From: Anopheles merus
Lineage: Eukaryota > Arthropoda > Insecta > Diptera > Culicidae
Length of the DNA: 64,000 bases
Direction of reading: 5' to 3'
Assembly (NCBI RefSeq): GCF_017562075.2
Contig: NC_054085.1
Location: forward strand, 21,426,808 to 21,490,807
In this document: one piece after another, positions 38,806-51,451 of the stretch
Layout: each line of letters begins with the position of its first letter
How positions within the stretch are numbered: the stretch's first letter is position 1
The notes under the pieces: model-generated
Told to the model about the DNA's origin: nothing
What the model saw: only the letters and a program-made list of their open reading frames with translations
Databases searched by the model: none
Position numbers and translations under genes: made by a program

Positions 38806-40593
38806 GTTGGCTGTTCGTGTGCGGCAGACAACAAAGTTTCACAGTCTAGTCTGACGGGGTATCACTAACATTCGGGGTGGCGGGTTGGGAGATATCACGC
38901 TGGTGGAAGCAGAGGGCAGAGGGCGACGGCTTACTACGATGAGCGATGCATCCGTGCCGGTCCGGTGGCAGCTCGTTTGCCACCGGAATTAGCATTTAGC
39001 CTGCGGTGGCTGGTGCTCTCGTCTCTCGGACTCTGACTTTCGCGCGTGACCTCAGACCTCCGATCGCACGGTGTGTTGTGTGTGTGTGTGGGGCGCTTTG
39101 GGCGCATCTCCGCAGCATCGCGTAGCCCACACTCCCTCGTGCGCCGCGCGCGGAGCCTATTTGGGAAGGTGCATATTAAGCGCCTGATTTATTGCTTGTC
39201 GCTTTGGCTGCGTTTTTGTGTGTGTGGTGCCATCCTCAATGTTGCAAAGTTCAGTGGAAGAAGTAGTACCGTTCTCGGTGGATTTTAGTAACACGTAATA
39301 CCGAGCGAAAGAGACCGGAGAGTGAATGTAAGAGGATGTGAAGTCCCACAAGTGTGCAATTAAAAAACATTTCATTTACCAAGCCCATTCCTCTCTCGTG
39401 CCCAACTCGTTCCCCCATCCGAGTGTGCAGTCTGTGGATCCCGCTTCCCACTTTTACCAGGACGACGTGGTGCAGGCAGACGAGGCGAACCTCTGCAGGC
39501 ACGTTGGTTGAAAAATGCACACCAGCCAGCCAGCCAGAGCCAGCCTGTTGCATGCGCCTGTTCAATGCCATGTGGCGCCCGTTAGCTGTGGAGTTTGTGG
39601 GCCCCGTTTCGACAAAAATGTCTCGACTGTTTCCCTGCCTGCTACTTCGGCGTTGTCGCGAACGTTGGGATGGGACGTTGGGGCGTTGCAAAAATAGCAC
39701 GCTGTACCCGAAACACGAGCCCCAATGTGTGCACACATGCCCTGCTCAACCTTTACGCCGATTTGTGTGTGTGCGCGCGCGAGAGAGCATTACGTTTTCG
39801 GGTTTTGTGGTCATCCTATGGCCGGCCGGTCGAAGCCGGTCGTTTTCTTTCTGCTCTTTGGACACTCGTCTGCGGTGCCCATCGCAAGCCAGGAATTGTT
39901 AATCCCTGTACGCGCTTACGCAGCCCCACTGCAGGCTGGTCCTCCCAATGCCCCGGAACGCATGATAGTAATGATAATAAATATTAATAAAAAAAAGCAC
40001 CACATCGCCAACACAGAGCGGGAAACAGAGACACGGGACGCGTCTGGTGTATCATGTCCTCTGCGCTCCCGGTATGCGGTATGTGGTATGTGTGTAGCGG
40101 CTGGAACGCGACATCGCTACCATATGCACATGAACGCGTTCCTGGAGAGGGGTGGCTCCATTGTGGTTGTTGTTCTTTGGGTACGAGGGTACGGTCTGCG
40201 TTGTCTTCGGTGCGCTTGAGAAGGGCTGGGTTGAAGGTTGCTCTACTCTCCCGGCGGGGAAGACTCGGGAAAACTCTGGAAGGCACGGGAAAAACAATTC
40301 CTCCCGCGTGTGCCTTCAGGGCAACGATGGCAACACGGGCGCTGCGGGACCCATCCACTACACAGTGGAGCCATTTATTTTAATTTATGAAGAACGTGGT
40401 TCGCTCGACATTGTGGTCGGGGGGGAACAATGGTGCAGACGGTACCGGTTGTGGTGTGTGTGGCGCGCGCTCACTGGCTCCAATTTTGGCTTAAGCACAG
40501 TGAGATATTATTTCAGTAACGTTTTCCAACTGATGGTTAGAAGAATAGACTCAAATGTTGTAGAAAACTTCAAAATTCTTTGATCATTACTCG

Positions 40594-40652
40594 GTGATGA
40601 TTTTGGTCCTTCGAACCGGATGAGTGATGATTTTGGTCCTTCGAACCGGATG
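40594..40652. repeat. 30-bp tandem duplication, two copies
   Basis: A 30-bp unit beginning GTGATGATTTTGGTCCTTCG and ending CCGGATGA is present twice in direct, essentially exact tandem. It carries the TTTGGTCCTTCGAACCGGA motif, also found with one change at 11852-11870. Confidence 0.9.
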
Positions 40653-43465
40653 AGTATTTTCTTTAGGTATTAAAAAGTTTTTTTTAAATATTTTTCGTGA
40701 GAAAGGCCTATTGTTTTATTATTTTCTCTTTGTTTGTTCGTTTCTATTTCATTGTTAACATTATTTTGTCGTGAATCTAGCATTCTTGCCTTAGTTCCGC
40801 TGTTCCGAAGCCAACAATGGACGACGAACCTTCACACTTTGCTCGCTGTTGCCGTTTCCGTATGGTCTGCTAGATTAGTTCCATTGCTACCGGTGCACAT
40901 GAGTAATGGCTAGCAATCGGGTGGATTGGTTTAACCACCACCGTACTATTACCGCCACCATTTCACGGTTATTTTGGTTTTGCCCCCCCATCTTCGTTCC
41001 CTGCTCTGGGTGACTGTTTTCTTTGCCGTGTGTCGCCTTCATCCGCTCAGAGAATTATGGCACAGTCAAGTGCAAGGGAGCAAGGGAGGAGGTATATGTA
41101 TATTCCGTAGATGCTACGAAAAACGCAATCAAAACTTTATCCTAATCCCAATGCATTCCTGGGGAATGTGTTGCAGTAGCGCAAAGCATTGCTCGAACCT
41201 TTTTTTCGGTTTTGGGATTTTCTTTCAATGGCCACTAAAGGGTGCTTTGCGTCCTCGGGCATTACGGGTCTATTTATGGGAAATCTAGCCCATTCTGTGG
41301 TGAAACGATGGTGTGTGCTTGCTCAATACATGTAGTTATGTACAGCAGTAACAAAATTGTGAAAAGATTACATCATCAATGGCGGTGATGTAGTTTTTTG
41401 TGTTTAAATTTACACTAATATCGTTATTTATTCAGCATGTTTATCCATCCGACAAGCCGAATAAACAGCCAATGCAAATGTAAGAGTGTGAAGTTCACTC
41501 TCTTTCTCTCTCGCCGGCTCAGATTTAAAGCAAACAAGATTTATATGCAAATGGTCAAACAAGGCTACATTGTTAAAATGCACATGCCCGTGGCACTTGT
41601 TTCGCGTTCTCTCGCGCATTTCGCACGTTCCCCCGGTGCCTAGCCGCCGACGTACAGTGACCCCGACGCTGAGAAGTGCTTGTCACTTGGCCTGCAAAAT
41701 TCCGTTCTCGCCCGAGATGAGACTTTGCTGAGGTCGCTGGTCGGTTCTTGAGCTCTTGTACACATAATTGCAAATAGAATTTATGGATAAGGTTCTTCTT
41801 TCGCCTGATAGCTTCCTCCTCCCGGTGGTAGTGTTGTAGTCTGATGCAAAGCACAAAACGTAACTTTTATCACTTCAAGTGCTTTATTTTCGCTCTTCCA
41901 CTCTCTCTCTCCTCTCGGTGGCTCCCTGGGAATGTCAAGAAAACTCTTAAAATACCTGAGGTAGTGACATACGGTACACGGGTACCTGGAACCAAGCGAA
42001 TAACGTTAAGTCTGCGGGGTGGTCTTTGCTCTGCGGGATGATAAACTTGGAACGGTGCCGAACCAGAGTTTATGCTGCCGTAGGCAAGTTATGTGTTTGA
42101 GTAGCGGCAATAATTGGTCGTTTTTCACTCGGGAAGATGACGGCTTCGACGAAGGTCAACAGTGTCCCGTATGTTGTTGTACCTTTTGATGGTATTTTCC
42201 ATAACGTCAAGCAAGTTGTGTGAGTTATCTCTTTGAGTTTGAATTAAGTGGGCTGTTATTTGCACTTTAATCTACGCGAGTGGTGCATGCTTTAGTAATC
42301 GGAACTTGTGCCCTGTGTTGAAATACATATTTCTAGGTTATATTTTCATGTGTATTACCTTTCCACAATGTAGTTGAGCTCCAAACAGAGATATTGTAAA
42401 GCAATATATCTGTAAAGTCTGCTACTGTCTGCACGAGATACACATTTATGTTCTAATTCTCCCCCCCCATACCTTGTTCACGTGCGACGGCTACAACAAG
42501 CCCCTGCGATTTGGGCGACGCGATAAAACGCACGCTTTGACATAAATGGATAATGTCGACAGCGTTTGTCTGATGTATTTTGTAACAAGCGCCTGCCAGA
42601 GATCCCGATTCCTTGGTAGGGCGGATTATGTTGCGATCAGTTACGCTCGCGTTATGCACAAACAACAGCAAACCGGCAACAAACAAAAAAAACACCTCCC
42701 AAACAAACCGTACCTGCTACTACTACTAAACTGCTCCCTTTCTTATACCAGTCCGCCACGATTGACGCCGCGGCGGATGCATTGAGCGCGGTGCGCACTA
42801 ATTGACTTTTCGTTGGTAGCAGCAGCCGGCAAGTGACAGCTTGATGGTTTCGCGATTACAAAGCGAGGACCACGCGATCGTGCGCAGAAAACTACCCTTG
42901 CCCTTGTTGATTGAGAGCGAGAGCGGGGTAAAAACGGGACAGGGTGAGCAGCGGGCAGTTTAACTTAAACACACTGCTCATGTAAAACATCATCTCGTGT
43001 GTATGGAACACAACGCAGCGCAATCTGTTTGTGTTTTTCCCCCTCAATGAGATCTGGTCCTACCCGTTGGGAGGAAAAAATGAATATGAAAAAAAAAATT
43101 AAAACACTTCTACATTCACACCACATCAACTGGCTGTCAGGGGTGTGCAAAATGTGAAATGTGAACGTTTCGAAGGCTTTTTTTGGTGTGTTGTCTGTTA
43201 AAATCCCGTGATCGAAAGGCGGCTTTTTTGTGATCGAAAGTCAAGACGGCAGGAGGGAAGGAGTTGTCCAGGGGAAAAAGGGGGGAATGCAAACAACAGC
43301 GGCAGCGCCGGTTTTGCTGTGTTTGCGAAAGAAACTAAAAACCAACTCTTTTCTTCGTTCACGGGAGGACATAGTATGTGTGTGTCGTGCGAAGCGATGA
43401 AGGAGGTTCGTCGCTTGTTGGTGGATTTAATGTTTTCTGTTAAACGCCGCACGACGTCCCGGCAG

Positions 43466-43552
<87 letters not shown>
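43466..43552. repeat. (CT)n array, about 43 units with two interruptions
   Basis: 87 bp of CT repeat with single A and T interruptions near 43493 and 43504. The complementary GA strand is the known kind of target for GAGA factor and CLAMP-type proteins in flies. Use here is unproven. Confidence 0.95.
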
Positions 43553-43555
<3 letters not shown>

Positions 43556-43710
43556 CCCCATGGCAAGCCAAGATTGAAAGTGGTACACCTTAAAAGTTTT
43601 AAAAGCTTTTCGTAATTGAAACGCCCGATGTCTTAATCTTGGCAAATACAAATACATTGTGTACATAATGACTGGCAGAAGGACAGGGGAAGAAACACTC
43701 TTGCCTTTTA

Positions 43711-43733
43711 GGAGGGGGGGGGGGTGGGGGGGA
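43711..43733. repeat. G-rich run
   Basis: A stretch of GGA followed by two long G runs separated by T is visible. It could form a G-quadruplex; length may be imprecise. Confidence 0.8.
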
Positions 43734-44750
43734 AGGTGGTGCAGGCTTTGAACTTGGGGGATTACTGTTTACTGCTTATGAAATTTGGGGCCCATGTGCC
43801 TAACATTTAGTTTTAGTTTTTTTCGTAAATAATGCGCTTTTTACCTTTTCTTTTAATTATTTGTGATCTTGTACAAAGTTGGATTTTCATGACGTTTCAT
43901 GCGTGGCATTAAACTCTAAATAAAAACTGTTCTCTATTATGTAAATTAAACTTTCTTCTATTTTGTTTCGCTTAAAAGTCCTCATTGAATCAGTTTTTCT
44001 CCATTTGTTCCGAAGGATTATTGGACTCATTTAATTTTCCTGATTTTTTGCCAGCTTTTACGTACCGTCCTCACCATCATCCAATTCGCTTAATATATAT
44101 TGGCTAAACTTTCGCCGTCTTAATCTAGGCAGTGTGACAAAACGGAATGTTTGGCAAGTGGCAACGAAAACATTTTGGGAGGGGAAAAAACGTTGACTGC
44201 CATAGAAACGCGGGCGACGTTAATCACGCCAAGCCAAGCGACGAACAACAGCACCGCTTCGTGCCCAGTGTGTCCATCCCCAAAAGCTACGCCAACCTTC
44301 CGAACGAAGAAGAGACAGGCTTATTTGACCCTCGAGGGCAGACAAATAAACAATAAAAATGGAAGCGACGGCATGCACTGGTCTGGTGGCCGTTCGGTTC
44401 GGCTGCGTGTGCCGGCCCTGCGCGTGTTCCGCTGCCGGTCAGTGGCAGTGGGCCGACCTTGTACAGTAATGATTCCCGGCACGGAAATGGAGGCGAAAAA
44501 TTGGCAGCGTTGCTGTGTGTGTGTTTCTTCCTTTTCCTTTTTTTCCCCCTTTCGTCCAGGATGTCCAAGGGGCGGATTCGAGGGGAGAAAAAAGAAAGCT
44601 CACGCTGAACAGTGCATACAGTGGATGGTGCGGTTGGTGCTGCACACGAGCGTACAGAATCAATTAAGATAATGAGAAACTGAACCTTGACAGAGGGAGC
44701 GGGAGCTCCAGCCCAATGAAGCACAAAATCGCAGCCAAACAATAGTTCGT

Positions 44751-44776
44751 AGCAGCAGCAGCAGCAGCAGCAGCAG
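44751..44776. repeat. (AGC)n microsatellite
   Basis: Pure AGC run of almost nine units. It lies in no supported coding frame. Confidence 0.9.
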
Positions 44777-46523
44777 CTGTCTAGCGTCAGCGGATTGCTT
44801 TTGGGAAAGGGATTGCTTTTTACTCCACGCCGAGTGCGAGTCATTGTTCATCGACGCTTCAAGACTTTGGGCAAAGTTTTTGGGGAATATAAATCGGAAG
44901 GATTTTTTTGTGGATTTTCAGAGTTATGTTTTATGCAATTAATTTTATTCCTGTTTGAAGACTATCAAAAACAAGTGAAAGTTTTGTACTGAAAGGGTAC
45001 AAACTTGTCGTAAATTGTTTTTAATTGCGTAAAGAACATTTAAACATCACAAAAAACCTTGATCCCTTTGTGATTGTAAAAGCTTCCTACACCAGATAAC
45101 TAACTGTATCGTAGATTTTCCTCTCCACGGGCGAACGCTAAACAAACGTCCATCGTGTGCATGACGATGATTTGGGAATTCTATCGTTACTCAACCCTCA
45201 ACAAAAAACTGACTGCTGCTCGTTAGGGGTTGCGCGAGAGGTGAAGGTTAATTAAAGTGAACGTTGTATGCAATTTATTACGCTCGAAAAGAATTACGCG
45301 CGTGTGGGGCCCCCGTCACAGCACAAAAGGGACAGCACAGTCACATTCGGGGAAAAGGGCGGAACAACCAAGCAAAGGGATTTTAAGCTGCTGCTCCGGT
45401 GTCCTGGGATCCAGCTCTAACGAACTCTCAGCGAGGTCGTTAGAGCGAAGGTGATCGTGCCGTGCTTGCTTGCTTTTCCCGTTCGTGTGGGTGTATCGAT
45501 TGAACCCCTTTTTTCCGCCCGATACGGAAGAGTGTGTAAGCAAATTCCCTTTTTGCTATCTTATCGTTTCATTATGCAGATTATTTTCTTTACAGCAAGA
45601 AGTGTGTGTGTGTGTGTACCTTTGGGAACTCTGGACAGTGATTTCGAGATTTATATCATGCGCGCGCTTTACTGCTCCTGCACGGGTAGGAAATAAATGC
45701 AATTACAGATTTGCTTCGCTGGGCATACACACTGTGGGCCTACGATTTACGCTCTCTTCTACTCAACGCTTCGTACACCAATGGGCGGCAAGCTGGAAAT
45801 GAATGTTACATCATGTGCAGAGCATGTACGAAGCAGCATCTGCCTGTCTTCCCCGTAGCGTTGTGGAGAGTTCTTAGAACCCACAAGGAAACCAACTCCC
45901 AAACCTCAGCGGAGGAAAAGGCAAATAAGTCTTCAATTAAATTTAATTCCTTAAACTAACAACAACCTGACACACACACACACACACAGGCCACATCGGG
46001 CCTCTTCACGCATTCGGACCACTCATGACCGAGCGGCATGATGAGAAATGGGAATTGACCGGCTGGACAAGAACGGAGCTTAGGCATCCTGTTTTCCACT
46101 GGCAGTGTCAGTTTGATTTGAATATTTCTCGTTATGAACGTGAGTGGTCTCGTCCCGATGCTGCAAAACCTTCCCTTGAGTATTATTTTTTGCATATGCA
46201 CGTGTTTGTGTGTGTATGTGTGCGTGTGTTGCTATAAATCTTTTAATTCGTTGCAAGTTCGTTGCATTTCCGAACCGATTTATGTGTTCGTTGCAGAGGT
46301 TTATGAGGTCGTGTGATGAATTTATAACAAACAGGGAGGACATTCCAGTTGCAGGAGAAATATATGGCAGGTGGGCTCGAAGAATTGCCATCCGCTTGCT
46401 CCTCAGCCCTTTCGGTGGAAATGCAAAATCAATTTAACACTGTATTTACAACATCAATAAAGCATGATTGGAATTTTATGCAAACCGGGAAGCAGCATTT
46501 CAGCTTAATTTGACCTAGTAATA

Positions 46524-46818
46524 CAGGGGTTTTCAAGTCAGTTTCGAGTGTAAACATTGTTATTCGCCGCATGCAAAAGGTTGTTCCACATCGATCTGAC
46601 ATTTCATTTCCATCAAAATAATTTATAATTTCGTCAGCATGATTTTCAACACGACTCAAGCTGGATTGAATTTGACAGTTCTTTGTTATGTGTTAAAAAT
46701 CATGTGTTGAAACTGAAATTTCATTTTGAAGCAAATACATCCTTTGGCAGTTGTTGGAAAACATCGTGGATGCGGTGAATAACAATGTTTGTATTCGAAA
46801 CTGACTAGGAAAACCCTG
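46524..46818. mobile_element. Foldback MITE copy 1, CAGGG ends, TA flanks
   Basis: The left end CAGGGGTTTTCAAGTCAGTT and the reverse-complemented right end CAGGGTTTTCCTAGTCAGTT agree. They continue through TTCGA...AAACATTGTTATTC to CGCATC-like sequence, so each arm is about 50 bp. TA lies directly outside both ends, consistent with a TA target duplication. Near the centre, GATTTTCAACAC (46641) faces GTGTTAAAAATC (46690), making the whole 295 bp able to fold back. There is no coding capacity. A diverged relative follows at 47009-47259. Confidence 0.78.
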
Positions 46819-47008
46819 TAATGGTATACATTTTTTGGCCTAACGCTGCCTTTACAAAATTAAAGAGATTTTTTTGTTTATATGCCGTGCCAGTTTTCAG
46901 TATGTTATGAATAGTTTACATGAACCCTTGGGTCTTAATACTTAAATATGTTTTAGAAATCGAAAACAAACAGCATTTCAATTAAATTATTTTTCTAATA
47001 ATATATGC

Positions 47009-47259
47009 AGGGTTTCCGAGTCAATTTCCAATGTCAACAAAAAATGTTCATTGCATGTATTTTTTCAACAAATGTCAAATGCTTTATTTGCATCACAAAC
47101 ATTTATCAGTTCTTTCGCTTGATTTTTAACACAGGTTTGATGCGTTGAAAATCATGTGGACGAATTGAAATTTTATTGTGATGCAAATAACGTGATGGCT
47201 GTTCTTGCAAGTGGTGAATAATGCTCCAATGTGCACGGAGATTGGCTTGGAAACTCCTG
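47009..47259. mobile_element. Foldback MITE copy 2, diverged relative of copy 1
   Basis: The left end CAGGGTTTCCGAGTCAATTT pairs with the reverse-complemented right end CAGGAGTTTCCAAGCCAATC. The interior shares AAAATCATGTG, TTGAAATTT and GATGCAAAT/GAAGCAAAT segments in the same order with the element at 46524-46818. The central GATTTTTAACAC and GCGTTGAAAATC again face each other. It lies only 190 bp from copy 1. The target duplication is unclear. Confidence 0.65.
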
Positions 47260-50200
47260 CAAATAAGTTAGTGTTTGTTTTTAAACTGAAGACAAGTAAT
47301 TGTTCTATAGATATGCTTAAAGAATCAGAACCGTTCATTCAGTTCATTCAAAATAAAGAACGCCCTTAGTTCATCTTATCAACGGTCGTCAGTTCTTAAT
47401 AAACCAAGATGTACTTTGTTGTTTATAAGAGGAACGTTCTACTCGTTGAAGTAAAGAACGTCTTAGTTAGTCAGGTATTTCATTTCCTCCAGTACAAATA
47501 TGGACGTGAACAAAAAAAAAACCTCCCAGTCTGCCAAATAATTTACATGGTGCATTAAACTGTTTGGTAGATTTTTTTTAATCGCCTTAACACATCGTCA
47601 TTTGGCGAACCATGTTGAGCCTTTTTTTATTTTTGGGCCTTAGTGAAACACAATATAGCGTTTTAAAATACACATGTTCATAGGTTTCAGATGGACTTTC
47701 ATTAGTAGCAATGTTTTAGTCATCATATTAGATTACGTCATCAAATATAAATACTGATACATTGCAAAATTTGAACATATTTTTTTCGTTGTTCATATCA
47801 CTTTCCAAAGTGTTTCTTTTGCATAGTTCTATCTTGTTTTGTCTTGTCGTTTACCTACATAGAAGTAGTCTGCATCCTTAAGCAATACGGCGCTTTTATT
47901 TCCCTGCGGAATAAAACAAGTAGTCTGCCTCAATATTAGGAACCGCAACCGTAGGACATTTTTCGTATACCCGTGTTTTCGGTACGGTTTTCGGTTTTCG
48001 GTACAAGCAGAATTCACAGCATAACAAAATTGCTTCACTTCCATTGACAAACAATCATTTCGAATCCAAACAGCTAGAGCAAGTGCACGGAAACCGAAAA
48101 CAAAAGAAAACGAAAACGAATCAAATCATAATCGCGTTTCTACGGCACTCGCTCGCTCGTGTGTCGCACGGCGCCCAGGCACGCAGTGACTGCGTTTGAT
48201 TGATGGCTTGGAAAGCGCTTGTTTAGCCTGCAGGTGTAAACAAATTGTGTTAACAAGCGGGCGGGAAAAAACAAATTGCTTCCCTTTGCTGCTGCTAGTG
48301 TTGATTGCATTATTCTTTCGGCTTACAGCAGGCCGTCCTGCTGATTCACTTGTCACTGCTTTCGAATGCGACCGGCGGCGGCGGCAAGATGACGTACCGA
48401 GCCTGTGGATGAATCGTGTTTTCCAGCGTGGAGAAGTGTGGATGATTAGGTCGAGCACAGGGATGAGTGCCGGGTGGCTCATATCCAAACGAAGAATGAA
48501 GAACTCCCGTGTACGTGCGCACATGTATTTGTTTGCAGGGTAGGCGGGGGGGGGGGAAAGCCATTGTGGCAAATTTTCCAAAAACAAAGTCAAACTCCCC
48601 ACCTGAGTGTACGGCCGCACACCGACCTGAGACAATATTATTCTGCGCCGAAACCGCAAACACGCACACACACGGTTTTGCCACCGGTTTCGACACCGAG
48701 GCATTAAGCGATTAACAGAGGCTTTCCCGTGTCCCGCCGTGGCTTAAACGGTGGGCTGATAGAGAGATGTTGCCCAGTTTTATCTCAAAATTGGACGGCT
48801 GCAAATCAACCAAGCAGACAGAGGGCTGGTAGGCACCAGCGCCCCGCGGGAGAGCACTGTTGCTTTTCCACAGGGAGCTGTGTCGCTCACAGTGCGGAAG
48901 AGAGCGAGACAGGGACATCCAGCGAACAGAGGGACAGGAACTTTGGAAAGCCCTGGAAGATGTCAAGTGTTTGCGGAAGATATTTATCAAAACTCGGCTT
49001 CTGTGCGGCACCAAGGCACAGAGTGAATATTGTGCCTACCGGGTGCGAATGGTGACGGCAAACTTGCCGTGTATGTTTCCTTTAGTTCCTGCCCGTTCTG
49101 GTCCTGCCTGCCAACATTTACTCGGCAAACATACGCGGCGGCGTACATATGAGGCGGCCTGGTCTGTTCCCAGAGTGCTGCAAGGGAAGCTCAGCCAAAC
49201 AGTGAAGATTTTCCTCGAACTCACCGCGGGATGTGGAAACTGAAAAAGCGGAAACATCCAGACCCGGCCACTCACCCCTGGGCGAAGGTGTGTGTGTGTT
49301 TTTTCACCTGCGGCCAGTGCAGGAGGCTTTCGAAATTGAAGTCAACATCATTTGCTACGCCTCCGCTGCCGGTGTCGGCCAGAAGGTAGTTCAAGGTTCG
49401 GTTTTGTTGTACTCTCCACTTCCGAGCAGTTAGTTGCGTCGGTAATGCGGAGTGCTCGGAGGGCCTTAATCTTGAAAAGCTACAAAGCAAATCCAATGGG
49501 GAAATGGTGCCTTGGGTACCGGATGGCGTAAGCTTGGTGCAAATTAGAATCTCCAACATGTTTTACATTCTTTACATTCAGGCGTCGCTTGTGGTGTGGT
49601 TGTTTGCTCTCATGTATGCCGGTGCGGTTGGAGCAGGCTCCAATGCTCGTGGCGAATGTAGCGCGAAATGAGTGAACTAATGGATTCATTTCAGTAGAGA
49701 TGCACTGTGGGAGAAGTTTTAGGCCCTAAAGCTAGTCTCGTTACACGACGTCTAAGTTTATCTGCGGTGTAGGATATAGGGTGCGGCAGTCTAGCGTTTC
49801 TGGAAGCGTTTGATTTATTTTCTGGGACACAACTGTTGGAGAAAGAAAACGTGTGTTGAGTACTCTCATGAATGCAGGAAGTATACAATCATTGGAGATA
49901 TACCTTACGGATGATAGGAGTCGTTCGAGTTGATCTACTTTCTCTATTCATAAAAATGATTCTAGACATTCCTTCAAGACAACACAATCTTCTGAGGCAT
50001 TGTGTGGACAAGAAGTGAAGGTTTGACCACCAATTTAAGTTGATCTCTTTATGAAATCCAGTGTGAGATGGCAAGAATTTGTTACCCTGCTCGAAAGGTA
50101 AGACAAGCTAAGCCAAACCTCTCAGACAGCAATCGCGCGCAGCAGCACCGCATGTAATCTACACCGGTGTGAACAAGCAGGAAGAACAAAATTGTGTTTA

Positions 50201-51350
50201 GTCATTTTGCAATTATTCCCAAGGAATGCTTCTTCGCACCGTGCTACCGTGCCTTTCCAAGCTCAATCGCTCTCCGCTCGCTGCCTGCTTTGCGCTAACC
50301 TTCGTGGCATGACTGTGCCGCGGAAGGACTATTAGAGACGAGCACTGTGCGGACGGAAGAGATGAGATATCCACTTGCTCCCGCCAATGGCAGTGAGTAG
50401 GCCCCAAGGAATCGCGAATCATCGTAGGTGCTTGTTTTGTAATCTATGATACTCATTTGGAGCACATTAGGCGCGCGTTTCGGCCGACGTATTGGTGGTG
50501 CCGTCCGGTGTCGGGTACGCAGCGGTGGCTTGATTATTTTCTTGCCAGGTCTCGCTGTGTGAGTGTGTTGTTCTTGCGGTCACTAGATGTTGGTAGAACC
50601 TTCTGTTTTTTTTTTTCATTTCGTTCGGTTCATTGTGTTGCTTCCATCTGCGCGCTAGGAATGTGAGAAAGGGTTTCGCTTTCGCTTTTTCATCGTGAGT
50701 GTGGCGTGTCGTAGAAGAAAAATGTGCTTCCCACCCGGGGAGCGGACACAGCCTGTGGTGGTTGCAAAGCTATTTGCTTTTTCAGTATCTTCGTGTGGCG
50801 TCGAAAAAGATTCGTTTTTTGTTTCTAGCCAGGTATACCTTCGTACAAAATTCGAATCAATCGAAAGCAGATTATTGATTTCATGGTGTTCTCTGGCGGC
50901 GTGTGTGCGTGTGTATGTGCATACAGAAGACGGGTTGAGAGATGTATCGACTTTCGATTTCTTCGCCCAAGAAGATGTCCGACGGTGAGGTCAAGCTGCG
51001 CCAAGCCGTTATAGTCGAAAAATGGGTGGTAAATTTCTTGGAGCTGTTACCATAAGTCGGCTAGAACCTATTGTTCTTGCCGAACCAATGGAGAGCAGCG
51101 CCGGGATATTGCTCGCTGGTTTCACTGGCAGCAGCTAACCAGCGGCGAAGAAAATGACATTTTAATTAATTTCACAGCTGAAAACGAAAGGGGAGGCAGC
51201 CTAGAGGGAGTCTAGCTTTTTTGTTCGTACACCGTCTGAAATGTGCTTGCGTAGCAGAAAAATTGGTTCGTTCTGTTGTTTTATTGGACGCGGGGGTTCT
51301 AATAGTGCGGGTCTGCGCATTCTGCAACGTCATGGCGTGTTGTTTATTTA

Positions 51351-51389
51351 ATGTTTTTTTCTTTCTTATTTTCTATTCCTCAGGTAAGC
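51351..51389 (+). promoter_or_regulatory. Candidate recursive splice site (ratchet point)
   Basis: A nearly pure pyrimidine tract (T7 from 51354, then CTTTCTTATTTTCTATTCCT) ends in CAG at 51381-51383. GTAAGC, a good donor, follows at once. A 3' and a 5' splice site placed back to back with no nucleotide between is the defining form of a zero-length exon used for stepwise removal of long insect introns. The site lies 32,043 nt after the exon C donor in an intron of at least 44.7 kb, the size class in which such sites occur in Drosophila. After the first splicing step the 5' splice site would be regenerated as GAAG|GTAAGC. Confidence 0.62.
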
Positions 51390-51451
51390 ATCATTAAGGG
51401 ATCTTTCGTTTACGTCAGCACATGGGGCATTGGTGAAAATCGGGAAAAGTG
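51384..51451 (+). other. Candidate 68-nt RS-exon / poison exon
   Basis: The segment starts at the back-to-back splice site and ends before a second strong donor, GTAAGT at 51452-51457. Recursive sites are known to be defined by such a downstream donor, and the short RS-exon is then usually skipped. After the phase-1 end of exon C its reading would be GGT AAG CAT CAT TAA, a stop after four codons, so inclusion would truncate Frizzled after TM4. It is open in the frame starting at its first base, but that frame does not fit exon C. Confidence 0.5.

Larger units (their letters stand above)
34537..46523. other. Giant fz intron, middle, no exon seen
   Basis: Mixed and AT-rich blocks with a candidate core promoter at 38.78 kb, a 30-bp tandem duplication at 40.59 kb, a long CT array at 43.47 kb and an AGC run at 44.75 kb. 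The longest non-repeat open frame is 39354-39902 on +; it has no recognisable domain. Confidence 0.55.

Noticed and set aside
39354..39902. 182-codon + frame downstream of the candidate promoter at 38.8 kb
   Set aside because: No recognisable domain, and overlapping frames of similar length occur on both strands; not enough to call a gene.
50810..50840. Second back-to-back splice site (CTAGCCAG|GTATAC)
   Set aside because: The donor half is poor (GTATAC) and an extra AG lies just upstream in the tract.
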